The notes: generated by a model from the sequence alone, not told the origin. Positions 28,201 to 36,375 are shown, counted from the first letter of the stretch. The stretch is 64,000 nt of DNA from Collimonas rhizosphaerae (GCF_038896935.1 NZ_JBANDC010000002.1:248001-312000), one strand, 5' to 3'. A program made the numbers and translations.

Positions 28201-30871
28201 TCTGGTTGCCGCCCGCGGAAATATCCAAGGCGGCGCCGGCCCCGGCAACATTGACTGCCACGGTCGGCGCCAGGCTGCCGCCCGCGCCTAATGCCAGCGT
28301 GCCGGCGTTGATCGTGGCGCCGCCGGTAAAGGTATTGGCGGCCGTCAGGGTTTCAGTCCCTGTACCCTGCTTAACCAAGCCGCCCGTGCCGCCGATGAGG
28401 CCACCAAAAATCTGGTTAGTCGCGTCGCCGAAGGTTAGCGTGTTGGCGCCCAAGCCCACTGTGCTGCCCGCCACACCGGCCAGCGAGCCGATGGTCTGGT
28501 TGCCGCCCGCGGAAATGTCCAGGCCGGCGCCAGCTGCGGCGACGATGACTGCTACGGTCGGCGCCAGGCTGCCGCCTGCGCCAATGGCCAGCGTACCGGC
28601 ATTGATCGTGGCGCCGCCGGTAAATGTGTTTGCTCCCGTCAGGGTTTCCGTGCCGGCGCCTTGCTTGATCAAACCACCCGTGCCGCCGATGGCTCCGCCA
28701 AAGGTTTGATTAGTCGCATCGCCGAAGGTCAGCGTATTCGCCCCCAAGGCCATCGTGCTGCCCGCTGCGCCAGCCAGCGAACCAATGGTCTGGTTGCCGC
28801 CTGCGGAAATATCCAGGCCCGCACCGGCACCTGCAACGTTGACTGCCACGGTCGGCGCCAGGCTGCCGCCGGCGCCAATGGCCAGCGTGCCGGCGTTGAT
28901 GGTGGCGCCGCCGGTGAACGTATTGGCGCCGGTCAGGGTTTCAGTGCCGGCGCCCTGCTTGATCAAGCCGCCCGTGCCGCCGATCACGCCGCCATAGGTT
29001 TGATTGGTGGCGTCGCCGAAGGTCAGGTTATTCGCGCCCAGGGCCACCGTGCTGCCTGCCACGCCAGCCAGCGAGCCGATGGTCTGGTTGCCGCCCGCGG
29101 AAATATCGAAACCGGCGCCGGCGCCTGCAACGTTGACTGCCACGGTCGGCGCCAGGCTGCCGCCGGCGCCAATGGCCAGCGTGCCGGCATTGATCGTGGC
29201 GCCGCCGGTGAAGGTATTGGCGCCGGTCAGCGTGGTAGTGGTGCTGCCATTTTTCACAATGCCGCCGGCGCCGGAAATGACGCCGCTCAAGCCAAGGTTA
29301 TTGCTGCCCGCCAGGGTCAGGTCGGCTCCGCCTGCCAGGCTGATGTTATTACCCAGCGTCAGTCCGATGCTGGTATCCAGTGTCGCATTGCCTCCCACGG
29401 CCAGGGTCCCGCTACCGATGGCCGTCGCGTTCGCCAGGGCCAGCCCGCCGGCGTTGAGGTTGGTGTTGCCGCTATAGGTATTGGCGCCGGACAAGGTCAG
29501 CGTCCCGCTATCGTTCTTGGTCAATCCGCCGGCGCCCGAAATGATGCCCGATATGGTCAGCCCGCTGGCGCCCTGGACCGTGAGTCCGCTGCCTTGCAGG
29601 TTGAAGGTGTTGCCGAGGTTGAGCCCGCCGGCAGTAGCCTGGATCGCGCCGCCGTTCACCGAAACTGCACCGGTGCCGAAGGATGCCGAATTGTCGAACA
29701 ACGCGAGGCCGCCGTTCAGCGTCGCATCCTGGAATGTCTGCGCTCCGCTCAGCGTCCAGCTGCCGCTGTTGAGCCCGAGGTGCTGGAAGTTGATATAGGT
29801 GCCGCTGGTAATGGTGCCCGAGCCGGTGCTGCCGCTGCCGGTGCCGGTTGCCGAATTTTGCAGGAGCAAGGTATTGTTGCCGCCGGCGCCGCCGTCGATT
29901 GTCCCGGTTGCGGCAAACCCGAGATTCAGGCCGGCCACGCTCAGCAGGTTGAGGCCCAGGCTGCCGCCTGAATCGACAACGGAGCCGGTCACCGCGGTAA
30001 AGGTATTGCTGCTGTTGGCGCCCATCGATACGCTGCCGCTGATGGTCCCGGAATTGATGAATGTATTGCCGGTGCCGGCCGTGCCCGAAGCCTCGAACGC
30101 AACCCGGCCGTTGATGGTCCCGGTGTTGACGAAGTTGACCTGGCCGCCGCCGTAGGCTGCGACCACCGGCGCATCGGATGCCAGCACCGAAACGCCCAGC
30201 AGCGGCGAACTGCCGATGGTGCCGGTATTGGAGAGATTGCTGACGCCGCCGGTGCCGTTCTGCACCGCCAGCGCGACACCGTTCAAATTGCTCAGGCTCA
30301 CCCCCAGCAAGCCGCTGGTGCCCTTCATGGTGCCGCTGTTGTTAACGGTAACCGTGCTGGCCGCTGCATTGCCGATCACGGTGCCGGTCGATAACAGGCT
30401 GGCCGCTCCCAGCAGCGACGGATCTATGGTGCCGGCGTTATTCAGCGTGACATTGTTGCCGGTCAAATTCATGGCCGTGCCAAGCAGGCCCAGCAACACA
30501 CCGGCGCTGGCGCCGGTGTTCACGTTCACTGTCAGGTTATTGGCGGCGCTGCTGAACGAAGGCGCCAGCAGCGATGCGGCGCCGGAGCAGGTGACCGTGG
30601 CTCCGGCGGCCGGATTGGCTGGGGTGCAGTTGGCCCAGGCCGCCGAACCGTTCAAGGCAAAAAAGCCGCTGGTCGCCAATGCCAGCAGCGCCGGCAAACG
30701 CCTCAGCTGCGGAACTGCGTCGTCGTGGTCGGACAGGTCGCCGGCGGCGCCGGCCGGAGCAGTCGACAGCAGCAGGTTGGAAGCTCCCTTGCCATTGGCC
30801 TTGGCAAGCTCCGATGTCACTACCAGCGCACCTTGTGTTTTGCTCCATACCAAACGATAGGTCTTGCTCAT
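25295..30871 (-). CDS. giant type V autotransporter with tandem-repeat passenger
   Basis: This secreted or surface protein has 1,858 residues. The first ~25 residues (MSKTYRLVWSKTQGALVVTSELAKANGK region) match the extended signal peptide region of type V systems, followed by a hydrophobic core ending in SAAWA|N near residue 80. The passenger is Gly/Ala/Thr/Asn-rich beta-helix with autotransporter-associated strand repeats (LTGANTFTGGATINAGTL type), including seven almost identical 98-residue units. The last ~290 residues are an autotransporter beta-barrel ending in the expected terminal Phe (IAWKF). The ATG at 30871 has a GGAGAA ribosome binding site; an upstream in-frame ATG at 30919 would spoil the signal. 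The ligand is unknown; adhesion or aggregation is a family-based guess. Confidence 0.92.
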   Translation of the reverse strand: MSKTYRLVWSKTQGALVVTSELAKANGKGASNLLLSTAPAGAAGDLSDHDDAVPQLRRLPALLALATSGFFALNGSAAWANCTPANPAAGATVTCSGAASLLAPSFSSAANNLTVNVNTGASAGVLLGLLGTAMNLTGNNVTLNNAGTIDPSLLGAASLLSTGTVIGNAAASTVTVNNSGTMKGTSGLLGVSLSNLNGVALAVQNGTGGVSNLSNTGTIGSSPLLGVSVLASDAPVVAAYGGGQVNFVNTGTINGRVAFEASGTAGTGNTFINSGTISGSVSMGANSSNTFTAVTGSVVDSGGSLGLNLLSVAGLNLGFAATGTIDGGAGGNNTLLLQNSATGTGSGSTGSGTITSGTYINFQHLGLNSGSWTLSGAQTFQDATLNGGLALFDNSASFGTGAVSVNGGAIQATAGGLNLGNTFNLQGSGLTVQGASGLTISGIISGAGGLTKNDSGTLTLSGANTYSGNTNLNAGGLALANATAIGSGTLAVGGNATLDTSIGLTLGNNISLAGGADLTLAGSNNLGLSGVISGAGGIVKNGSTTTTLTGANTFTGGATINAGTLAIGAGGSLAPTVAVNVAGAGAGFDISAGGNQTIGSLAGVAGSTVALGANNLTFGDATNQTYGGVIGGTGGLIKQGAGTETLTGANTFTGGATINAGTLAIGAGGSLAPTVAVNVAGAGAGLDISAGGNQTIGSLAGAAGSTMALGANTLTFGDATNQTFGGAIGGTGGLIKQGAGTETLTGANTFTGGATINAGTLAIGAGGSLAPTVAVIVAAAGAGLDISAGGNQTIGSLAGVAGSTVGLGANTLTFGDATNQIFGGLIGGTGGLVKQGTGTETLTAANTFTGGATINAGTLALGAGGSLAPTVAVNVAGAGAALDISAGGNQTIGSLAGVAGSTVALGANTLTFGDATSQTFGGAIGGTGGLIKQGAGTETLTGANTFTGGATINAGTLALGAGGSLVPTVAVNVAGAGAGFDISAGGNQTIGSLAGVAGSTVALGANTLTFGDAANQTFGGAISGSGGLIKQGAGTETLTGANTFTGGATINAGTLALGAGGSLAPTVAVNVAAAGAGLDISAGGNQTIGSLAGVTGSAVALGANTLTFGDATNQTFGGVIGGTGGLVKQGTGTETLTAANTFTGSATINAGTLALGAGGSLAPTVAVNVAAAGAGLDISAGGNQTIGSLAGVAGSTVALGANTLTFGDATNQTFGGAIGGTGGLIKQGTGTETLTGASTYTGGTTINAGTLQVGNGGTTGSIAGNVVDNGTLAFNRSDNITYGGVISGTGSVVKLGAGVLDLSGASTYSEPTTVNGGTLAVSGSIANSTVTVNSGATVQGPGTIGGLLVNSGGTAAIAGAGQPIGSLTVAGNAAFAPGSIYQVKATPQQSDLISVGGSTTLSGGTVQVLAAIGDYKPTSNYTILTAAGGLSGAFSGVTSNLVFLTPSLSYDANNVFLQLLRNNVSFQQAAATPNQQSVANAVTILGGGNTIYDTITSLGLASAQAAFDSLSGELHASARSVFLEDSRYIRDAVTARARQGSAARSGTLSALSGGGSATCTADSATRQNDQLRADNACNDDRRNARVVWGQVYGAKSNLDGENGVANVNRSSGGFIVGVDTPLNDTWRAGVAGGIGHTSFDTSRSNGSGSVDSYHLALYGDAQFGALGVRLGTAYTWNKLDTDRTIVFPGFSDSAKSSYDAHTTQVFGELGYAVAAGQVALEPFAGLAYVNLHTDGFSENGGAAALSGKSDSQDVTFSTLGVRAATRLGAPGSSVTARGTVGWRHAFGGVTPTADLAFKSNAAASFAVTGVPVARDAMLVEAGIDVSISKSATLGLGYSGQFGDKVRDNAIKANIAWKF
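27203..29260 (-). repeat. seven tandem 294-bp repeats in the autotransporter passenger
   Basis: Seven exact-length in-frame copies of 294 bp (98 residues) lie head to tail: 27203–27496, 27497–27790, 27791–28084, 28085–28378, 28379–28672, 28673–28966 and 28967–29260. Each begins with (L/I)(I/V)K and carries TETLTGANTFTGGATINAG, ISAGGNQTIGSLAG and ALGANTLTFGDATNQ with few substitutions. A truncated eighth copy continues below 27203 before the sequence diverges. DNA identity is high enough for recombination to change copy number. Confidence 0.95.
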
Positions 30872-31781
30872 CACGTTCTCCGGGAAAATACAAAAAAACA
30901 GGCAAAAAGGAGCCCTCAACGCCTGGAACAGTCCGTGGCGAAGAAAATCGGCGTAAAAACAGGGATGTAGCCTCAGTCTGGATTGAGACCAAGCATGCCT
31001 AGTGCAGCGTTGCCCGTTTGGCTAAGCACTGCCGGCGATGCTTTTGAGGCGGCTCATCCCCAGCGCATTGCAGCGGCAACAAAGCTTTCTATGAGGCTGC
31101 ACCTTGCCTGGATGACGAAGTACGCATGGGGGAAAGAGATATTTTCTGTGAGCGGGTAAATCCGTGTTGCCATGGCTGACTCCAATTGCTAGTCCAGGAA
31201 CCTCTGGCTCAATTTCCGCGGCGGCAGCTACATCAGGAAAATGAGATGCAAGAAACCGACATGCTTGCCGCATCGTTGCAAGCGCATGATGCTACGCGAT
31301 GCATCAGGCCCGGAACGACGCTGAATATCCGAAATCGTACTTTCCACACAAAAACAATTCCATATGGAAATTAATTGTCATTTTAGACGTATTTCAAAGA
31401 TATTGAATATGAAAGTAATGTTTATTTTGTTAGTTAACAATAATTAACGTTTAATTTTCATTAATTAACATTCAAAGAATGTTTTTACAATTTTATATGG
31501 CAAATAAATGGCGTCCCTGCGCTCGGGTTTTACCCGATCCGGAACCACAAGGTGCAAGCACGACGCAATAGCTGCCTATATACGACGACGTTTAGATAAC
31601 GCTAAATCCCGTTTATTTCCTGATCGGTCCGGATCAGGCACTACCTTATTTTGTTAAATAAAAATATTTCTAGAATTAACAAAATAATGTTTCAAAAATA
31701 CAACATTACAGAGTCATCTTTAAATGCGCGATCGCCATAGGCGCTGGATACAAGGCTAGATACAAGACTAGATACAAGGCG
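30872..31781. other. long non-coding region upstream of the autotransporter
   Basis: About 0.9 kb has no gene I can support. About 31,340–31,530 and 31,600–31,720 are strongly A+T-rich and contain several TTAAC repeats and a 17-bp palindrome (listed separately). A 7-bp inverted repeat CCTGATC/GATCAGG is at 31619–31638. Three 12-bp direct repeats (CTAGATACAAG-like) run from 31744 to 31779. The autotransporter promoter should lie here on the minus strand, but I cannot place it. Confidence 0.55.
31467..31483. promoter_or_regulatory. 17-bp palindrome in A+T-rich region
   Basis: AACATTC-AAA-GAATGTT has perfect 7-bp arms around a 3-bp spacer. The geometry is that of a dimeric helix-turn-helix operator. 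It lies in the A+T-rich region about 600 bp upstream of the autotransporter start, amid repeated TTAAC elements. Its function is unknown. Confidence 0.35.
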
Positions 31782-31822
31782 AAAAAAAACGGTTTGCAGA
31801 ATGATGTTCTGCAAACCGTTTT
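31782..31822 (-). terminator. strong terminator of the gntP transcript
   Basis: A perfect 16-bp stem (31786–31801 paired with 31807–31822) with a 5-nt loop is followed on the minus strand by a run of eight T. It lies 54 bp after the gntP stop and ends the rpiR–deacylase–ridA–gntP operon. The stem also begins with an A-run, so it could act on both strands. Confidence 0.92.
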
Positions 31823-31875
31823 GACGGCGATCGTTCCGCCCGCCGCGGTATTTGAAATACTGGCCTTCAGGCGGA

Positions 31876-33228
31876 TCAGATCACTGTAGCCAATCCCAGG
31901 GTCAGCAACAGCGCCACTACCGAAATGATGGTCTCGGCCACGGTCCAGGTCTTGAAGGTTTCCGTCACGGTCATGTTGAAGTACTCCTTGACCAGCCAGA
32001 ACCCGCCGTCGTTGACGTGCGACAGGATCAGCGAACCGGCGCCGGTGGCCAGCACCATCAGCTCCGGCCTGACGGTGACGCCGGCGGCGGTGACGATAGG
32101 CGCGACGATGCCGCAGGCGGTAGTCATCGCCACGGTGGCCGAACCGGTGGCAACCCGGATCAGCGCCGCCACGAACCAGCCCAGCAGCAACGGCGACAAA
32201 TGCGCATTGTTGGCAAGTTCGACAATTGCCTTGGACACGCCGCCATCGATCAGGATCCGGCCAAAACCGGCGCCCGCGCCAACGATCAGCGTGATGCCGG
32301 CGATAGGCGCCAGGCACTCGGTAGTAAACTTCAGGATTGCCGCACGATCAAAGCCGCGCGCCTTGCCGAAGGTATAAAAACTTACCAGCGTCGCAATCAG
32401 CAGCGCAATCACCGAGTTGCCAATCAGGCGCAGGAAATCGTTGGCAAAGGTTTTAGGAGTGAAAAACACATCGGCCCAGCTACCGATCAGCATCAGCGCC
32501 ACCGGCAACAGGATGGTCGCAATGGTGATGCCAAAACCCGGCAGTTCGCGGTTCTTGTCTTCTTCCACGAACTGGGCGATCAATGGATTGTCCGGATTCG
32601 GCACGACGAAGCGGCTGATCAGCTTGGCAAACAGCGGGCCGGCGATGATCGCGGTAGGAATGCCGACAATCAGCGCATACATGATGGTGCGGCCGATATC
32701 AGCGTTGTAAGCGGTCACGGCGAACAGCGCGGCCGGATGCGGCGGGATCAGGCCGTGGACGACAGAGAGGCCGGCCACCATCGGGATCCCGACCATGATC
32801 ATCGACGTCCCGGTACGCTTGGCGACGTTGAATGCGATCGGGATCAGCAGCACGAAACCGACTTCAAAGAACACCGGCAAACCGACAATCAGCGCCACCA
32901 CCATCATGGCCCAGTGCACCCGCTTGGGGCCGAATACGCCGATCAAGGTGTTGGCCACGCGCTCGGCGCCGCCAGATTCGGCCATCATCTTGCCGAACAT
33001 GGTGCCCAGCCCGACCACCAGCGCGATATGTCCCAAAGCGCCGCCGACACCGGTTTCGTAGGACTTGACGATGCTGGCCATCGGCATGCCGACCACCAGG
33101 CCCAAGATCACCGACACCACGATCAGCACGATGAACGGATTCATCTTTAACTTTGCGATCAGCACCACCAGTGCGATCACGGCAATCACTGCATAGAGCA
33201 GCAACATATTTCCCTGAACCATCTCCAT
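31876..33228 (-). CDS. GntP-family permease
   Basis: This is a 450-residue integral membrane protein with about 12–14 hydrophobic segments. It carries the GntP-family pattern (KMNPFIVLIVVSVILGL near the start, GLPVFFEVGFVLLIP, HPAALFAV, LSHVNDGGFWLVKEYF). Members import gluconate and related sugar acids by proton symport. An AGGAGG ribosome binding site 6 nt upstream selects the ATG at 33228 over a TTG one codon earlier. Last gene of the rpiR operon; its neighbours suggest an amino-sugar acid rather than plain gluconate (inference). Confidence 0.88.
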   Translation of the reverse strand: MEMVQGNMLLLYAVIAVIALVVLIAKLKMNPFIVLIVVSVILGLVVGMPMASIVKSYETGVGGALGHIALVVGLGTMFGKMMAESGGAERVANTLIGVFGPKRVHWAMMVVALIVGLPVFFEVGFVLLIPIAFNVAKRTGTSMIMVGIPMVAGLSVVHGLIPPHPAALFAVTAYNADIGRTIMYALIVGIPTAIIAGPLFAKLISRFVVPNPDNPLIAQFVEEDKNRELPGFGITIATILLPVALMLIGSWADVFFTPKTFANDFLRLIGNSVIALLIATLVSFYTFGKARGFDRAAILKFTTECLAPIAGITLIVGAGAGFGRILIDGGVSKAIVELANNAHLSPLLLGWFVAALIRVATGSATVAMTTACGIVAPIVTAAGVTVRPELMVLATGAGSLILSHVNDGGFWLVKEYFNMTVTETFKTWTVAETIISVVALLLTLGLATVI

Positions 33229-33366
33229 CAAATCCTCCTAAAGTCCGATTTATTTTTTGACACCGCCACATGTCCGCTGCCGGCCTCGGCGCCGCAAATC
33301 CATGACGGCGCCATTTTGCAACTATTCCCTACCGGTTGCCAGTCTATTCGCCAGCCTGGACCCGGT

Positions 33367-33750
33367 TTATTTTTTATATGCGATGCAATCTACTTCCACC
33401 TTGCAATCGACCACCATGCTCGACTGCACGCAAGCGCGTGCCGGCGGGTTGGCGCCGAAATACTCCTTGAAGACCCGGTTGAACGACTGGAAATCGCGCG
33501 TATCATCGAGCCAGACGCCGCAACGCACCACGTGTTCCGGGCCGTAGCCGGCTTCTTTCAGGATCGCCAGCACATTCTGGATGGTCTTGTGCGACTGGGC
33601 GACGATGCCGCCGTCGATCACTTCGCCGTCCACCATCGCCACCTGGCCGGATACATACAGCCAGCCATCGGCTTCCACCGCCCGCGCGAACGGCAGATGC
33701 TGGCCGCCGGTTCCCGAACCACCTTCAACACCATATCGTTTGATTGTCAT
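33367..33750 (-). CDS. RidA-family enamine/imine deaminase
   Basis: This 127-residue YjgF/YER057c/UK114 protein keeps the critical arginine at R105 (PPARACV) and the C-terminal acidic VEVDCIA. RidA proteins hydrolyse the reactive enamine/imine intermediates released by PLP-dependent dehydratases. A GAGGAG ribosome binding site precedes the ATG. Its place between the deacylase and GntP genes, close to a PLP dehydratase gene, suggests a dedicated helper for that enzyme. Confidence 0.92.
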   Translation of the reverse strand: MTIKRYGVEGGSGTGGQHLPFARAVEADGWLYVSGQVAMVDGEVIDGGIVAQSHKTIQNVLAILKEAGYGPEHVVRCGVWLDDTRDFQSFNRVFKEYFGANPPARACVQSSMVVDCKVEVDCIAYKK

Positions 33751-33776
33751 GACTACTCCTCAGTAAAAAACAAGAT

Positions 33777-35318
33777 TCAACCAGCAAGACTGCCGCTGAC
33801 GCCGGCCCGCCGCGCCAGGAAACGCCCCGCCCGCAACTCGGTCGGCGCTTTTTGCGCGCCGCCCAGGTAAGACAAGGCGCCATTCACCCATACCGCTTCG
33901 ATGCCTTCGGCCGGCTGCATCGGATCGGCAAACGTGGCGGCGTCGCGCACGGTCTCGGCATCGAACAGCACCAGGTCGGCCCAATAACCTTCGCGCACCA
34001 GGCCGCGCTCGGTCAGGCCGAAACGCTCAGCCGACAAGCCGGTCATCTTGCGGATCGCCACGGCCAGCGGGAACAGCTTCTGTTCGCGGCTGTAATAGCC
34101 AAGCACACGCGGGAATGCGCCCCACAGGCGCGGATGCGGCAAGGGATCGTTAGGCAGGCCGTCCGAGCCGACCACGCTGGCCGGATGGCTCAAGATGCGG
34201 TTGACGTCGTCGTCCTGCATGCAGTGATAGACGGCGCCGGCCGGCTGCAGGCGCCGCGCCGCCGCCATCAGGTCGACCTGCCATTCGGCGGCGATCTCGG
34301 CCAGCAGCTTGCCGCCCATGGCCGGCTCGGGTTCGGACCAGGTCACCATGATGTCGATGGTGTCGGTCACCTGTTTCAGGTCCAGGGTGGATGAGCTGGC
34401 GGTATAGGGATAGCAGTCGCAGCCGACCGGCTGGTAGCGCTGCGCCTGCTCCAGCGCTTCCAGCACTTCGGCGCTGCGGCCCCAGTTTTCGACGCCGGCG
34501 CATTTCAGGTGCGAAATCACCACCGGCACCCTGGCGTGCTTGCCTATGCGGAATGCTTCATCCATGGCTTCCAGGATGTCGGCGAATTCGCTGCGCAAAT
34601 GGGTCGCGTAAATCGCGCCTGCCTCGGCCAGCGGTTCCGCCAGCGCCAGCACTTCGGCGGTCGGCGCATTGATTGCATTGCCGTAGGCCAGGCCGGTGCT
34701 GAGCCCGAGCGCGCCATGCGCCAGCGCTTCGCGCAGCTGTGCGCACATGGCGGCGATTTCCGTTTCAGTGGCGGCGCGGTCCAGCCGGTCCATCTGGTTG
34801 CTGCGCAAAGCGGTATGGCCGATCAGCGCGGCGACGTTGATCGCCGGCCGGGCCTCGGTCACGGCTGCGACATAGGATGCAAACGTCGGATAGCTGAAAG
34901 CGCTGGCTTCGCCCAGCAGGTTCATCGGATCCGGCGGTTCCGCCTTGAGGCTGACCGGCGCGGCGCTGATGCCGCAATTGCCGACCACCACGGTAGTGAC
35001 GCCCTGCGACAGTTTCGGCAGCATGCTCGGCGTGCGGATCACGTTGGTATCGTCGTGCGTGTGGACATCGATGAAGCCGGGACTCAGGACCTTGCCGCTG
35101 CCGTCCACCACCTGCCCGGCCTGCCAGCCGGAAAGCGCGCCGGCGCGGGCTTCGCTGTGCGGTTCGATATGCAGGATGCGGCCGCCGGCCAGCGCGACGT
35201 CGGCGACATAGGCCGGGCTGCCGCTGCCGTCGATCACCGATACGTTGCGGATCAGGGTGTCGCAGCTTAGGTCGCCGCCCGGCGCAGGCAATGCATTTGA
35301 ATGTGAATCAGTGCTCAT
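33777..35318 (-). CDS. N-acyl-D-amino-acid deacylase (D-aminoacylase family)
   Basis: This amidohydrolase-superfamily enzyme has 513 residues. It shows GFIDVHTHDD (H86, H88), the zinc-ligand cysteine in VVVGNCGIS (C115), ALIGHTALR, VISHLKCAG and GSDGLPND, all as in D-aminoacylases. It would remove the acyl group from N-acyl-D-amino acids in the cytosol. N-acetyl-D-glucosaminate is also an N-acetyl D-amino acid and fits the neighbouring genes better, but that is inference. A GGGAG ribosome binding site overlaps the end of the rpiR-family gene, which stops 1 bp upstream. Confidence 0.9.
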   Translation of the reverse strand: MSTDSHSNALPAPGGDLSCDTLIRNVSVIDGSGSPAYVADVALAGGRILHIEPHSEARAGALSGWQAGQVVDGSGKVLSPGFIDVHTHDDTNVIRTPSMLPKLSQGVTTVVVGNCGISAAPVSLKAEPPDPMNLLGEASAFSYPTFASYVAAVTEARPAINVAALIGHTALRSNQMDRLDRAATETEIAAMCAQLREALAHGALGLSTGLAYGNAINAPTAEVLALAEPLAEAGAIYATHLRSEFADILEAMDEAFRIGKHARVPVVISHLKCAGVENWGRSAEVLEALEQAQRYQPVGCDCYPYTASSSTLDLKQVTDTIDIMVTWSEPEPAMGGKLLAEIAAEWQVDLMAAARRLQPAGAVYHCMQDDDVNRILSHPASVVGSDGLPNDPLPHPRLWGAFPRVLGYYSREQKLFPLAVAIRKMTGLSAERFGLTERGLVREGYWADLVLFDAETVRDAATFADPMQPAEGIEAVWVNGALSYLGGAQKAPTELRAGRFLARRAGVSGSLAG

Positions 35319-35319
35319 C

Positions 35320-36201
35320 TCAATCTCCCAACGGCTCGCGATTGCCGCCGCCGCGATGTGTATCCAGTGTGAATTTCAGGCGCCGCAGCAACTCCTGGCT
35401 GCGATCTTTTTGCAGCAATGCCAACTCTGTCATCAGCACGTCCAGCGCCATCATCATGGCGTAGCGCGATGATGATGGCTTGAAAATGAAATCGGTTTCC
35501 AGCGACTTCAGCGGCAGCAGCACATCGGCCATTGCCGCCAGCGGCGAGCCGAGGGCGGTGATCGCCACCAGCCGCACTCCGTACTCCTTGGCGATGGCGC
35601 AGCTGGCGTTGAGTTCGGGCACGTTGCCGGTAGTCGACAAGGCCAGGATGACGTCGTCCTTGTCAAGCGTCGCCGCCACCATTTTCTGCAGCATGGCGTC
35701 GTGGTAGGTGGCCACCGGGCGCCCCAGGCGCACCAGCCGATAGCGCGCCTCATCCGACAGCATAGTCGAGCCGCCGCCCATGCCAAAGGCGTAAATCATG
35801 CGCGCCCGCAGCAGCGCCTGCGCCGCCTGCAGCAGGTTGTCCTGGCTCAGCAGGCTGCGGTTGACCTCCAGCGATTTGTGGATATCGGCATAGACAATGT
35901 CGACGATTTGCGGAAGTTGGTTTTCAGCAATGGAATTCTCTACTCGCAAAAACCGTTGGCCGATCGCCGCCGCCTGGGCCAGGCGCATCTTCAGTTCGCG
36001 CACATCGCGGCAGCCGATAGCCTTGGCAAAACGCGTCACGCTGGCTTCGCTGACGCCGGCCTGCCTGGCCAGGGTCTGGATGCTGGCGCTTGCCGCAAAC
36101 GGCAGGTCGCCCAGGATTGCCTGCGCCACTTTTTGCTCAGCCAGGCGCAGCTGGCTGCTGCGTTCGGCGATGCGCGAGACAATATCGAATAATTGGGTCA
36201 T
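35320..36201 (-). CDS. RpiR/MurR-family transcriptional regulator
   Basis: The 293-residue protein has an N-terminal RpiR helix-turn-helix (about 1–77, including QTLARQAGVSEASVTRFAKAIGC) and a C-terminal SIS phosphosugar-binding domain (about 120–260). Regulators of this family sense sugar phosphates or sugar-acid phosphates such as 2-keto-3-deoxy-6-phosphogluconate. First gene of its operon and divergent from the dehydratase–kinase pair, it is the natural local regulator; the nearby palindrome is a candidate site. Confidence 0.93.
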   Translation of the reverse strand: MTQLFDIVSRIAERSSQLRLAEQKVAQAILGDLPFAASASIQTLARQAGVSEASVTRFAKAIGCRDVRELKMRLAQAAAIGQRFLRVENSIAENQLPQIVDIVYADIHKSLEVNRSLLSQDNLLQAAQALLRARMIYAFGMGGGSTMLSDEARYRLVRLGRPVATYHDAMLQKMVAATLDKDDVILALSTTGNVPELNASCAIAKEYGVRLVAITALGSPLAAMADVLLPLKSLETDFIFKPSSSRYAMMMALDVLMTELALLQKDRSQELLRRLKFTLDTHRGGGNREPLGD

Positions 36202-36295
36202 CGGCTTAGGTCATCCGCTGCTAATCCAGCAACACGGGTGGAATGGCAATAAAAGCGCAGCATCCCGGCAACGGACACGGCAGGAAGAAAACGGC

Positions 36296-36312
36296 ATGTT
36301 ACTTTGTAACAT
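36296..36312. promoter_or_regulatory. candidate RpiR-family operator
   Basis: ATGTTAC-TTT-GTAACAT is a perfect 17-bp palindrome with 7-bp arms. It lies in the divergent region, directly upstream of a TATAGT −10-like element (36321–36326) and so overlaps the −35 region of the dehydratase gene. HexR, another RpiR-family protein, is known to use a similar short palindrome with a 3-bp A/T centre. Binding by the adjacent regulator is inferred. Confidence 0.55.
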
Positions 36313-36320
36313 ACTTTTAA

Positions 36321-36326
36321 TATAGT
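36321..36326 (+). promoter_or_regulatory. candidate −10 element of the dehydratase–kinase operon
   Basis: TATAGT begins 8 bp after the palindrome and about 50 bp before the start codon at 36376. The matching −35 position falls inside the palindrome and is poor, which would suit regulated expression. Confidence 0.4.
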
Positions 36327-36375
36327 AAATTCAAGGATATGATTACGTCAAATGAATTCTGAAGGAGGAGATTTG

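Noticed and set aside
27203..29260. Regular repeats considered as a CRISPR array
   Set aside because: Units are 294 bp, contiguous and protein-coding; there are no short repeats with unique spacers.
27156..29477. Proline/valine-rich open frames on the plus strand through the autotransporter repeats
   Set aside because: They mirror the repetitive Gly/Ala/Thr codons of the real gene; no signal, no start context, and interrupted between blocks.
31186..31374. Possible small peptide gene in the region upstream of the autotransporter
   Set aside because: Only 40–60 residues of ordinary composition, no recognisable family and no supporting signals beyond a weak ribosome binding site.
36352..36375. 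Upstream ATG for the PLP dehydratase at 36352
   Set aside because: The strong GGAGGAG lies downstream of it and correctly spaced for the ATG at 36376.
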